From positions 134,224 to 198,223 of the forward strand of contig RWJK01001644.1 of the NCBI GenBank assembly GCA_004335835.1: a DNA stretch of 64,000 nt, in the 5' to 3' direction. Made by a program: the position numbers and the translations under genes. Positions 1-11,197 of the stretch are shown here, piece by piece. The DNA comes from Scenedesmus sp. ARA3 (taxonomy: Eukaryota; Chlorophyta; Chlorophyceae; Sphaeropleales; Scenedesmaceae). Under the pieces are notes generated by a model. That model did not search any database and was not told the DNA's origin. It was given only the letters and a program-made list of their open reading frames with translations. Numbering within the stretch: position 1 is the first letter of the stretch; each line of letters starts with the position of its first letter.

Positions 1-3000
1 ACACACAGGCAACTCAATCTGCAGCAGCAATGCAGCCACGTCCCAAGGTGGCTGCATAGCAGCCAAAGGAACAGCAAAAGTGGCTCTGCTGCAGGGCAGC
101 ACGCTTGCAGGAAACTCTGCTCCCATCGGCGGGGGGTTGCATGCGGCACAGAATGCCTCTGTACTGCTGGGCGCTTTGGCACGCGTGCAAGGAAACCACG
201 CCCGCACCACTGGAGGTGGCATCTACATTGCTGATGCAGCTAGACTGCAGGCGTCACCTGGCAGCAGCATACGCCGCAACTCCGCTGGCAGCCATGCTGG
301 CGGTTTCGCTCTGTCCGGCAGCCACAGCCATTTCAAAGACATGCAGGCAGCCGTAACCAACAACAGCGCAAAGTATGATGCTGATGTCATGACTCTCACC
401 AGCAGCATAACTGTGCTTGGCAACTCCACAGTCCTCGGCTTCGCCAGCCGGCCAGGCAGTGGGGAGGGCCTCCTGCACGTGCAGCTGCAAGTTGCTGGTA
501 TGTACGGCCTGCCAGCTGATGGCAAACTGGTGCAAGCCCTACTGCTGGAAACAAACAGCATCTTGGCAGTCAACCGCTCTGACAGCACTGGCCTGATCCA
601 CATGACGTTCAAAGTGCGCGTCCCGCCGGGCTGGTATACACTCAACTTCAGTCTTGTAGAGACGATTGACCTGTCAAGTTTAGGGGTGGCAGTGCCGCCT
701 GCACAGCTGCGGCTGCAAGTGCGGCGCTGCGTTGAGGGAGAGGTCACTGCAGGAGCAGCGATGCATGTCAGCCCTGCTTGCCAGGTGAGGGTGAGAGCAT
801 TTGCATGGGGCATTGTGTCTTGTTTTGCTTTGTAAATAGCATATGTGCTGTTGACGTGGCCACATAGTTCCTGCAAACAGCCCGGGTGTGATAAAAAACA
901 TGGCTGATCATGCAGCATGACAGCAGCAGGTGCTCTTGTGGCAGTGCTGCATGGAAGATGTATCACGTGCTGACCTGAACCGCGGACACCTCAACCGCAT
1001 CTGTTGCATGTACGGTGTTGCCTTTATAACTGCTGTTGCAGGCACATTCAGCCTCAACCCCAGCAATGCCAGCTGCGACAGCTGCCCAGCAGGTGCAAGC
1101 TGCCCTGGCATGGCAGCACTGCTGCCGCTGCCTGGCTGGTGGCATTCCAACACGCGCTCCGCTCAAATCCACAGGTACGTGTACCACAATGCTTTGCTTG
1201 GTGCATGGCTCTCTTTGCCAAACCTACACAACAGCTGGTGTGCTGCACCTTTGCAGCTGCTGCACACGCATGCCAGCGGATGGTGCTGGACAAAGGGTTT
1301 GAATTGCATGCTGGTTGCTTACAATCTGCTCAAGACAGCCAACTGACTCACCATGATGCTGCTGTTGCTCTTCACACTTGATGCCAGGTGCCCCAACCCA
1401 ACAGCATGCAGGCAAGCTCGCAGCAGTGCACCACCTGCTGACTCACCTCTTCTCAGCACGGCACAGCCACAGGCTGCATGTGCTGCCGGCCACGAAGGAA
1501 CACTGTGTGGCTCCTGCAGCAGCGGCTATGCACTTGTTAAGCCCTTCACGTGCCGCAAGTGCATGCGGAAGGCGTACATTGTGGCAATCTACGTGGCAGG
1601 CGCTGTCGCCCTGCTCGCAGTAATGAAGCTTCAGTGCAGCTTCAACCGCGCGGAAGCTGCTGAAGCAGCAGAAGCTGCAAGCAGCATGTGTGACTTTCGG
1701 CCGGCAGAAGTACCAACACAGCCAGAGCTCACGCCGAGCAGTGTAGTGCAGCCGCTGGTGGTGTATCTGCAGTGGGCGGCGCTTGTTGTGACTACGCCTG
1801 ATTATGCGGCAGCATCGACCACCATGACGCTGCTCAGCACGAGTGTGCATTGGGTGTGGTCTGCTGCCTCTCCAGAGGCGATCAACTTTGCATGTGTGCT
1901 GGCAGCTGGTGCCGGCCCTTTGCCAGCACCCATCCTGCGGCAGCTGTTCTACCTGTTGTCACCAGTGATGATGGCCGCTGCACTGCTGCTCGTTGAGGGG
2001 CTCAGTATGCTGATGCGCCGCCGACAGACCACAAGGAATGCAGGGACGATGCATGTGATGCACCAGCTGCTGTCTACCAGCTGGGTGGTTGCGTTCTTCT
2101 ACCTGCCATCTGTTGCGCGGCATGCGCTCAGTATGTTTGCATGTGTGCGGGTGGACGCTGCTGCAGCAGCTCCGTATGCTGCAGACGCTGTTGGCAGGTT
2201 CTGGGTGCTGGATGTGTCGCAGCAGTGTCTGGCAGGGTACCACAAGCGTTGGGCTTTAGGGCTGGGGCTGCCAGTAGCTGTTGCTGTGTGCTGTCTGCCT
2301 GGTGGTGTAGCCCTTTTCCTTGCAGGAAACCGCCGCCGGTTGCAGGATCCCGCATTCCAGCTGCATTACGGCTATCTGTTCAAGCACTACCAGCCAGCGT
2401 GTGCCTGGTATGAGGCATGCACCATGTGCCAGACGCTGCTGTTGGTGGTGCTGTCGGTGTTCAGCTACTCGATCGGGCCATTCTACTGTGGCTTGCTGAC
2501 TGTTGCATGTCTGGCTGCGTTTGCAGCAATGCCGATGCTGCTGCGGCCGTACGCGCATCCAGTTGCAGGCAAGCTGATGTTGGCTGGCATCAGCGTTCTT
2601 TTGCTTACGAGCTGGGCGAGCCTGCTGCTGCTGCCGTACGGTCCTGTGCAGCCTAGTGATGGGACGGCCTTTGCTGAGGCCATCAGCATCATTTTGTTGT
2701 TGTTGAACATTGCTTTTTTGGTTGCTGTGGGCATCATACTAGTGAAAGCTGTGCGCTGGCGGCGTGCTGTTGCTGGGCTTGCTTCGGGGTTCTCAAAGGG
2801 CAGCAGAACCCTGCGACGGCTGAACACTGGGCTGGTATCTGCTTTGAGCTCTCGGCTGCTGTCCAGCAGTATGTTGTTCAGCAGTAAGCTGCCCAGCAGT
2901 TTGTCGGTGCAGCTCCAGATGGATGATGGCAGGGTGGCCTCTGATACCAGGAGGCGAAGTAGCAGCTTCCTGGCTCCTATCATAGAGGCACACAAGCTTG

Positions 3001-3059
3001 CTGCGGCTGCAGCACGTGCTGGCGTTGGTGCACCTGTTGGCATTGCGCAACGCGAATGA
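1..3059 (+). CDS. Beta-helix / Cys-rich polytopic membrane protein (POMP-like), 5' partial
   Basis: This is the 3' part of a large algal membrane protein; the gene starts left of the window. Exon a (frame from base 2, to 784) has repeated GG[GC][IFL] turns typical of right-handed beta-helix (Chlamydia POMP/pectin-lyase-like) regions. Exon b (1042-1174) is Cys-rich (SCDSCPAGASCPG). Exon c (1388-3059) continues it with CPNPTAC and GTLCGSC, then has about eight hydrophobic helices (for example AYIVAIYVAGAVALLAV and ISIILLLLNIAFLVAVGIILV) and a basic, Ser-rich cytosolic tail. The exon b/c junction is phase-consistent (AG|G gives Arg). The exon a/b junction is not: donor 785 is phase 0 and acceptor 1041 needs phase 1, so a micro-exon or unusual site is likely. 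I infer an extracellular beta-helix joined to a transporter- or receptor-like membrane domain; substrate and role are unknown. Confidence 0.75.
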
Positions 3060-3338
3060 AGGTACTGGGTGATACAGGATTCTGCGACCATCGTGAAGGG
3101 GTGCCAGTTGATCCAGCACAGGGCAAAAAACTTCACCGTCCACATGTGCTGCCTGCATCAATCAGGCTTGCCTTGACTTGGTGCTGTTGTGTTTCCTGCC
3201 AATCAACCGTCTCAAGTTGTTGTCAGGCCAAGAGAGACTGAAACACGCTACATATTTGCTAGCAGTGAGAGACCTGTATGTGACAATGTGTGATACCTTG
3301 ATGGTGGCATCCAGGCTCAACAGCTGGTACCAGATCAC

Positions 3339-3386
3339 ACGTGCTGCAATCGTGTTACAGAGACGTGCTGCAATCGTGTTACAGAG
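3339..3386. repeat. 24-bp tandem repeat, two perfect units
   Basis: Units 3339-3362 and 3363-3386 are identical, starting ACGTGCTGCAATCG. They lie in the probable 3' UTR of the POMP-like gene. No function is evident. Confidence 0.85.
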
Positions 3387-3949
3387 ACGTTTCTCAGTGT
3401 GATGCACTCCACTCCTAACTCCCAGTGACAATGCGTGTGCATGGATGCATCGAACCTAATATGACCACAACTCAACCCTTTGCAATCCAGCTTTGGTCAA
3501 ACAACCGTCAACTGCAAACATAGCTGCCACTTGAAAGCTATCAACAGTGACTGGCAGCAACTAGCCCTGCAGTCAGCGCCACTTGTTGTACATCACAGCG
3601 CAAAGCCAGGCGTGACATGTCTATTGGGGCGACTGCTGCTGCTCAGCATAGTGTTGTACACACTGCAGCAGCGCTGCATGGCACTGGAGTACAACAGGAA
3701 ACCCTGGCCATGACAAGCACCCAGCCTGCCTGACGATAACTCACATCCTCCACCCATCAAACAAAGCAGCACGCCTGGACCCTACAACCTTTCATCACAC
3801 AAATGCCAGCATGGTAGCTCACAGAGCCCAACATCATTCAGTAGTGCCGTGCCGCAGCGATTGCCACCAGCACAGCTGCCAGCCAGCATCACCTACTCAA
3901 CGCAGCCAGCAACCTGCACCCATCAATCATCAACCCTACACGACCACCC

Positions 3950-3954
3950 TTACA
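3950..3954 (-). terminator. TGTAA poly(A) signal of the LEA-like gene
   Basis: The plus strand reads TTACA, which is TGTAA on the minus strand, 114 bp past the stop at 4068. TGTAA is the usual green-algal polyadenylation signal. Placement is inferred from motif and distance only. Confidence 0.5.
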
Positions 3955-3990
3955 CCGCAACCTGCAACGTCCACCTTCAGCAGCTGCTGA

Positions 3991-4080
3991 GTACTGCTTG
4001 GTACTGCTTAGTACTGCTTAGTGCCGCTTAGTACTGCCTGGTACTGCTTAGTACTGCTTAGTACTGCTCAGTACTGCTCC
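3991..4080. repeat. 10-bp minisatellite, nine units (GTACTGCTTA)
   Basis: Nine consecutive 10-bp units start with GTACTGC or GTGCCGC and end in TTA, TTG, CTG, TCA or TCC. The last units overlap the 3' end of the minus-strand LEA-like gene. Its final residues Glu-Gln-Tyr and its TGA stop are written by the repeat. Confidence 0.95.
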
Positions 4081-7000
4081 TGGGCCACATTCCTCTTCGT
4101 GGCCTCCACAGCTCCCTTGCTGGCCCCTGCTGTCTTATCCACACCCTTCTTGGTCTGGTCAGCCACCCTGTCAATACCCCTCTCAATATCATCTCCCAGC
4201 CCCACACCCCTGCGGGCAGCATCCTTGCCAGCATCCTTTGCCTTGTCACCTGCACGGTCAGCAGTCTGGCGCGCCGAGTCAGCAGCAGATGACGCGCCAC
4301 GGCCTGCCTTGTCAGCAGTGCCGCGCACGTTGTCTGCCAGGGTCTTTGCGCCGCTCTGCACGCTGTCTGCCAGGCTGCTGGCGGCCTCCTTGGTGGACTG
4401 CACGGCCTTGTCGGTGCCCTTCTTGACACTGCACAGTTAGCGAGGAGGGGGAGGAAGGCAGCAGCAGCAGCAGCAGCAGCAGCAGGGCGTGGTGTCAGAT
4501 GTGAAACCTGTTGCTGGAAATCAGGTGATGCTGGTAGAAAGATACACGGCCACACGGAGGCTGCCGCCTCCGCCACGTGTCTGCTTGTGGTGCAAGGGTT
4601 TCACATGGGCAGCAGCGCAGCAACCACCTTCTTGGCTGACCGCTGCAGGTGATGCACCATCCTGATGCTGCGCCCCACATGCTAGCTGCCCGCCTCATGA
4701 ATGCTAATGCCAGCAAGAAATCGACGCTGGCACCCCACTGCAATGCACCACGTGCTGTGCCACTCACTCCTCGCCGGTCCTCTTCATCTTGCGCTTGATG
4801 CGGTCCTTGGTCTCCTTGGGGGTGGCGTAGTACACGCCAGTCAGCAGCGCGGTGGCGCCCACCACACCAGCGGCTGCAGGCAGAGGGAGAGCAGCGCAGC
4901 AGCACAGCCAGAGCAATCGGAGCATTCACATGTTTGCTCGCAGCAGGCCAACCATCTTCCTTGCAGAGAGCCCTGGCCTGTTCGCCCTTGATAGAGATGC
5001 TGACAAAGCCTCACAGACTAGGCTGAAGCTATCGATCAGCAAGGGTCTGCATCTTTTACCAATGAGGATGAGAGCAGTGGCAAGTGCGTTCCCAGTTGCC
5101 CAGCACACAACGGTTGCTGACTACTTGCAGGAGCAGCAGCAGCAGCTCACCTGTGTAGATGCCGGTCCTGTGCTCCTTGGTCTCCTCCTCCACATCCTCA
5201 GCAGCATCATGCACAGCAGACTTGACCTGCAGTGAATGCAGCGAGGGAGGCGAGAGCAGCAGCAGCAGCAGCACCGAGCTCTGTTCAGCTACACATTGAT
5301 ACCTTTCCTGCAAGCAGCATTGCACAGCGTACCACAGCGGCTGCGCCGGCAAATGACGCCAAAGCTGTGCTGTTACAATGTACAGTAGCAAGCAGGCAAG
5401 TCCTGCACAGCGTTTGCAGCCGTGAATGACGCCAAGCTGTGCTGTCAGTATGTTCAGCGCAAAGGTGACAGCGCCTGCAAGGCCCTGCAGTCGCCTCACC
5501 TTGTCAGCGGCGTGCTTGATGCTGCTGCCTGCGCTGCCGAGGGCGCTGCTGGCCTTGTGGCCCGCCTTCTGGCCTGCTGCGCTCACATCCTCCACAGCCT
5601 CCTGCAGGCGCAGCAGACAAAACTGTTCAATCAGAAACGGCTTTTGTGAAAAAGTGAGAGCTTTCATGTCGAGGGTAGCAGGCTCCTTGAATTGTATCAC
5701 CTCAAGTAGGTTGCACAGGGCAGGAGGCGTGTGGTGTGTGTGTTGAGCATGACTTGACAGGCAGCGTAGGTGGAAGTGTCCAGCATTGAGCCTGCAGGAA
5801 CGACAGAGGCTGTTTGGCCAGATGACGTCTGCAGGCAGGCACGGGGCACCTGCTGATGATGTCATCTAGCCACGCACCATCTTACCAAGCCGCCGCCTGC
5901 TGACTGATACAAACAACACAGCGTTGCAGCTCAAAGCGCAACTGAACCAACGACCACGTGTCACCAAAACCTGTGCTGCAGCGCCTGGCAAGCACCTTCC
6001 AAACATACATGCAGGAACAACAGCACAGTCATTGCATAGTGCACCTGTTGTGGAAAGTTCCTTGCCCCACAAGCGCCCCAAAGCCCTTGGCCTCCTGCAG
6101 CAGCGCTCACCTAGCCACACAGCCTCTTGTTGCGCCGCTTAGCTTCAGCAGATCATCGCAATATAGCAACATGCGACACAACTGCATCGAGGACCAGGTG
6201 CCAAAAACACCTCAGCACCATCTACTTTTGTGCTCGATGCCTGTGTGGGGGGAGCTTGCTAAGCAAGCACCCCACAAACAGGCATCATGCACAAACATTA
6301 CTCAAAAGTCGACAGCAGAGGCCCAGCGGCAGCGCACCTGGCCCTTGCCCCACAGGCGCGCCCCGAAGCCCTTGGCCTCCTGCTTGGCCACCTCTGCGCC
6401 TGTCTCTGCTGACACCTTGGCCTTCTTGGCGGCGTGCTTGGTGTCCTCGCCAGCCTTCTGCTCAACAGCAATTGGGAGCAGGTGTAAACATCGACGCGAC
6501 GGTGTTAAGACTTTGACTTTGAAGTGGCGTGCTTGGTGTCCTCGCCAGCCGTCTGCTTGGATGCAGGTGGGAGCAGGTGTGGATGTTGTTGGGGCATTGT
6601 TAGTGTTTGCAATGGTGAGTTTGCAGTGGCGTGCTTGGTGTCCTCGCCAGCCTTCTGCTGTGATTGGATGCAGTTGGTGGTGAAGATGTGGGTGGTGGCG
6701 GGGCGGTGTTGGTGTTGCGTGGTGGGTGAGTAATGGCACAGCAAGGCAGCCAGCAGCAGATAGGAAACAGTTTGGATGCAGCGGAACGAGGCTGCTGACC
6801 GCAACAGCCGCAGTGGATGAGTGAAAACGGCTGCTGTGTTGCTCAGCATGTGCTTCAAACTAGCTTGGCTGCTCTCTATGACATACAGTTCACACAAGTG
6901 GCACGACGCGTTCGCGTGAGCAGCCATCTCCACACCTTGCCGCGGCCAAACAGCCGTGCGATCCAGCTCCTGCTCTTGGCCTTGCCCTCATCTGCAGCTG

Positions 7001-9993
7001 ACTCAGCCTTGATGACAGCCTTCTTGGCGCCCTTCTTGGTGTCAACGGCAGCGTCATACGCAGCATCACGCACGTCCTCGGCTGCGAGGAGATGAAGAGG
7101 AAGTGAAGCAACAGAAAGCAGCAGCAAGGGTGGAAGTCGGTGCAGTGATGGAGGACTGCAAGAGCGCGCTGGCAGAAGCATGGTGATGGAGCAGATGACC
7201 CAGGGCAGCAGCTTCACTACTGCTAGAAGCAGGGCAGAACTACAACAGCCTTTCCTGCAGGCATCACCCAACAAGCACGACACGCCTCCTGTCATATGGT
7301 CAGCTGTTTAAAAGGGACACCAAACAAGTAGCTTGCCGCTCACCCTTGCCAGCGATGGCGTCCCTGGCGTTGCCTGCAGCGTGGCTCACGCTGTGTGCGG
7401 CGCTGCTGGCAGCGTGGCCCACCGGGTCAACCGTCTTGTGCTTGACAGCGCTCAGGGCCTGGCCCGCCTTGTGCCCCGCCGCCTCAACAGCGTCCTCGGC
7501 CTCAGCTGCAGCGTGCTTCACGGCACCCTGCGGCAAGAACACAGCATGCAAAGGCAAGGTGTTGGTTGAAGTCGTTTTCAAGTGTACGGTGCTTAGGGCC
7601 TGGCCCGCCCTTGTGCCCCGCCTCCTCAACAGCCTCCTCCGCCTCGGCGGCAGCGTGCTTCACGGCACCCTGCGGCAAGAACGCAACATGCAAGGGCAAG
7701 GTGTTGATTGACAGTTGTTTTGAACTGTACGGTGCTCAGGGCCTGGCCCGCCTCCTCCACAGCCTCCTCAGCCTTAGCGGCAGCGTGCTTTGCGGCATGC
7801 TACAGCAAAATGCGATACACAAGGGGCGAGGCGTAAGTTGACAATGGCTCATTACAAGTTCCACAGCATGGCGCTGCAGGGATGTGTGATGAACGAGTAC
7901 TGTGGTGTGTACGTGACTGGAGGGCTAGGCCTGGTAGGTGTGGGTGTTGCAGACAGCAGTGTTGTGGAGGATACCTTGCAGTCATAGAGCAGCATGCTGT
8001 GCTGCATTTTGTAAGCATCCTTGCTCAGCTGCCGCAGCACATGGCTTGCACGTGACCAGTACATTTGACATGTTTCTCATGTTAGACAGCCTGCAGTGCA
8101 TCCCTGTGCATGCAGCCTGCATGTATAAGGCGGCACACACGACTAGCCACACCCCTCGCTAACACACCTTGACGTTGGATGCAGCGCTCTTGATGCTGCT
8201 CTTGGTGGAGTCGCCGCTCAGCTTGGACTTGGCGTCACTGGCAGCCAGCTTGGTGGCAGCAGCAGTCTCCTTGGCGGCAGCACCTGCGTGCTGGCGAGCA
8301 GACTCCAGGTGCTCCTCGGCCTGTAAACAGCAGCCGCAGCGGAGGCAGCAGCAGCAGCAGCGACAGCAGCAGCAGCAGCAGCAGCAGCAGTGACGAGCAG
8401 CAAACAACCGCTGGCAGTACAGGTGAGAGCTGCCAATACTACTTGGGGGCTGCTTGCCATAGCTTCACGCAGCCTGTGGAGAGCCCATGTTACTGTAGAA
8501 TACAGCACCTGCTGGCTCTGTGTACTTTCAGCCACCCGTCTTCATGCATGCCCCCATGGCAGCCCGCAGCAAGCATGCATCCCCAGCAAAGCTTGCAGTC
8601 CCATTGCACCCCAAGTCAGGCCTAGCAATACATCACTCAGGCTTGGCACCGCACCTTCTGCTTGTCACTCTTCTTGAAGAATGCATTATACAGCGGCAAG
8701 CCAAACGTAACACCCAGCAGGATGCCAATCCAGCATTCAGTTGCAGCAATGCCAGCTGGCTGCCACTGGCATCTGTCTCAGGCCTAGCAGCACACGTAAA
8801 AGCCTGATCACACATGAAAGCCTGTTGGGCCTCATCACGCCTGGCGCCGCACCTTCTGCTTGTCACTCTTCTTGAAGAATGCATTGTACAGCGGCACTCC
8901 GAAGCCAATGCCCAGCAGGATGCCGATCCAGTAGGTGGGGTCGTTCCACCAGGGCCCGCCACGGCCGGGGCCGTCATTGGGGAAGCGGTTGTCTGCGGGG
9001 GCAGCAGCAGCAGCAGCAGTAGCATAGGCACGCAGCAGGCAGGGTCAGTATTGGGGAGCCGGCAAGGGCGCAGTCACTGCAGTGGGAGCGGGTTGGCAGC
9101 GGTGCAGGCGGTAGAGGCGGAAGTGGAGGTGGCAGTGACCAGCAGCAGCACAGAGAAGCCAAAGAGCCGCTGTCTGCTCCTCCTGGGCAGTGTCAGTCAC
9201 GGGTTGCGCTGAGAAGTGATGGCTGTTCCTTCAGCCTGCTTGACAGAGCTTGTCGTACATGACTTCCACATGACGTAGAGCGCGTGTACGACAAGCTCTG
9301 CTTGGCATGCACGGGGGCAATGCTCATGGGGGCATGACCACACAATTGCGCAAGTGTTGGGATCGTCTGCCAACAGATTGCTGCAGCAGCCCGGGCACTG
9401 GCAGGAGCATTTTATGTCAGATGCATGCTAGTCTGGTGAGAAAACAGGAATGCATCACTTTCTACCGCCATCGCTCGACATGCCAGACTGAGCATTAGGC
9501 AAAGTGTGACGATGGCAGGTGACAGGTGGTAGTTTGGAGTGCAGTGCATGCTGAAACACGCACAGCCTTAATGGCGATCTAGTAGTATAATGCAGTGCCA
9601 CAAACCAGAGAATCCCTGCAAGGACAAAGCGCCTTCACAGACATAGCCAGCACGCAACTCCAACGTAGCACAGCCACGGTGCACACACGCAGGGCACTAC
9701 AGCAGCAGCTCACCTCCACCCCCGCTGCCACCGCTGCCGCCGCTACCTCCAGAGCCACCACCAAAAGAAGAGCCACCGCCACCACCACCAGTCACAATAG
9801 GGGTGCCTGGCTGGGGCTGGATACGGGACCCAGCATAGGGCACGCCGGGATCGGAGCCGGTCCGTGCAACAATGAGGCGGCTGCGGGCAGCAAGAGGGGT
9901 TGGGCGCAGGCTTGGGATGCCTCGGGGGTGCTGCTGCTGCTGGCGCGCTGCTGCGGCGGGGCGCGCGTGCAGCTGGGAGCAGGAGGTCAGCAT
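4068..9993 (-). CDS. LEA-like protein with transit peptide and two hydrophobic segments
   Basis: Ten phase-consistent exons (minus strand, in transcript order): 9993-9714, 8992-8853, 8320-8168, 7527-7344, 7081-6936, 6457-6338, 5601-5500, 5226-5151, 4873-4768, 4428-4068; 555 aa. The N-terminus (MLTSCSQLHARP...ARSRLIVARTG) resembles a chloroplast transit peptide and follows AACG before the ATG. A Gly/Ser-rich linker (about 72-93) precedes a WW/NDPTYW segment with a hydrophobic stretch (114-133, YWIGILLGIGFGVPLYNAFF). The rest is mostly Ala/Lys/Asp/Glu-rich amphipathic repeat of the LEA group 3 / apolipoprotein-like kind (KAGEDTKHA, KDAGKDAARR), interrupted by a second hydrophobic segment near 398-415 (AAGVVGATALLTGVYY). 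A membrane-tethered plastid stress-protection role is inferred. I do not recognise a named orthologue. Several introns hold partial exon copies. Confidence 0.75.
6058..6125 (-). repeat. Decayed copy of the 3' half of LEA-like exon 6
   Basis: Intron 6 holds a degenerate copy of the EAKGFGARLWGKGQ-encoding end of exon 6 and its donor region (compare 6338-6385). It has substitutions and small indels and is not needed for the phase-consistent model. Confidence 0.6.
6520..6668 (-). repeat. Two extra copies of the 5' half of LEA-like exon 6
   Basis: Intron 5 contains the acceptor and first codons of exon 6 (KAGEDTKHA, real copy 6424-6460) twice more, near 6527-6562 and 6629-6664. The copies are about 100 bp apart and carry flanking intron sequence. 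Neither copy has its own donor. Confidence 0.85.
7572..7812 (-). repeat. Two extra copies of the 5' half of LEA-like exon 4
   Basis: Intron 3 has two tandem copies of the acceptor and first part of exon 4 (GAVKHAAAEAE). One is near 7584-7682, with the CTGCGG acceptor context intact. The other is near 7736-7810 with a mutated acceptor. The real copy ends at 7527. Units include the adjacent intron sequence. Confidence 0.85.
8640..8734 (-). repeat. Extra copy of the 3' part of LEA-like exon 2
   Basis: Intron 2 holds a copy of the membrane-segment end of exon 2 plus its GTGCGG donor, about 204 bp downstream of the real one. The copy stays open and still encodes a hydrophobic segment, with a few conservative changes (GVTFGLPLYNAFF). 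No clear acceptor was seen, so use as an alternative exon is unproven. Confidence 0.8.
9244..9300. repeat. Inverted repeat, 16-bp perfect arms, 25-nt loop
   Basis: Arms 9244-9259 (CAGAGCTTGTCGTACA) and 9285-9300 are exact reverse complements. They lie in intron 1 of the LEA-like gene. This could be an RNA hairpin or a relic of a small palindromic insertion. Confidence 0.9.
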
Positions 9994-11197
9994 CGTTGCT
10001 GCTTTGGCTGCAGGGGCAAACCCAAACAGACACACAGCAGCAGATGTGGCAATATGAATGAATGTAAGATAAGAGGTTTGAGCAGAAGCAGAAGCAGGAG
10101 TGGAGCCTGGGGTTGCCAGGAGGGGCTGCATTGTGTGCCAGGGTGTGCAGCAAGCCTGATCACTGCTGCTGCTGCTAATCAGGCTACTGCTTGTGCGTCC
10201 AAGGGCAGCTGTACACGCGGTGGAAGCGTTATCAGTCATACCTGAAGCTTCAGATCACGGCTTAGGTAGCACACGGCAAGCACAGGGTCGCGGGCTTGTC
10301 GGACGCAAATGTAATGCTTGCTTGCACAGGAACGAAGTCTGGTAGTTTGCTACGTGAGCACAATTGATTGATGTATGCCACCTCGTTGACACATATATGT
10401 ATGCATACAGTGTGCGTTCAGCGGTGACAAGTCATCAACGTCGTGGTGAACTCAAACCTGGGACGAACAGGACGAGGACGAAAGTAACACCCAATGAACC
10501 GCAGGAGTGCCTTGGAACTTTTCTAATTACAAACAAGTGTCATTTGTACTTACTCGAGCGAGAGCAGCTGAGGGATGCCCGTCCAGGTTCAGCCTGCCCG
10601 CTTCGGAACGTGGCTTGACGCACAGTAGGCCGCTCAGCAAGTAGATCGCAACGTTCAGAACATTAACCAACTGGCTGGATGATCAGTGTACATTTTATGC
10701 AGCCCTTCACAAGGGGGGAGCTTTCTGCTCGTGCAAGGATACTAGAGCACACTGGTGCAAGCAAACTGCAAGAGCACTGTCAGCACGACCAGCCACGGTT
10801 GCAGGTAGCACATGCCGTTGTGACATGATCTGTTTCAGGAGCTGCAGGATCAAACCTTCTCTCATCCAAGGGGTTAGCTTGAGTCTCTGCAACAGGGAGC
10901 CCGCTGAGGTGAACTAAAGGCAGAAGACACGTGCAGCTTACACACCCTGCATGTTTCAGCAGGCGTTAATCAAAACAGTAGCAGCAACATCCTGCAAGAC
11001 CATTAACGTTGCGTGATGTTCCCATCTTGTTATACACGCCAACCCTGACAGTTCACAGGCACTGATGCCAAAAGGCACCAGTAGTCATGCTGTCGACTAG
11101 GTCACAGCCAACGACAAAAGCAAACCCACACCTCATCATGCATGATCATTGCTCACAGGTCAAACGTCAAAGTCAAACCTGGTCAAAGTAACACTCG
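9994..11197. other. Intergenic: LEA-like promoter and UTP10 3' region
   Basis: No gene is supported here. The right part should be the UTP10 3' UTR and the left part the LEA-like promoter and 5' UTR. Short open frames lack splice or conservation support. Confidence 0.55.
10938..10942 (-). terminator. TGTAA poly(A) signal candidate of UTP10
   Basis: TTACA on the plus strand reads TGTAA on the minus strand, 256 bp past the UTP10 stop. Assigned by motif and distance only. Confidence 0.4.

Larger units (their letters stand above)
3060..3990. other. Convergent intergenic / 3' UTR region
   Basis: No coding region is supported here. It lies between the convergent stops at 3059 (+) and 4068 (-) and should hold both 3' UTRs. 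It contains a short 24-bp tandem duplication (3339-3386) and the TGTAA motif of the minus-strand gene. Confidence 0.6.
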
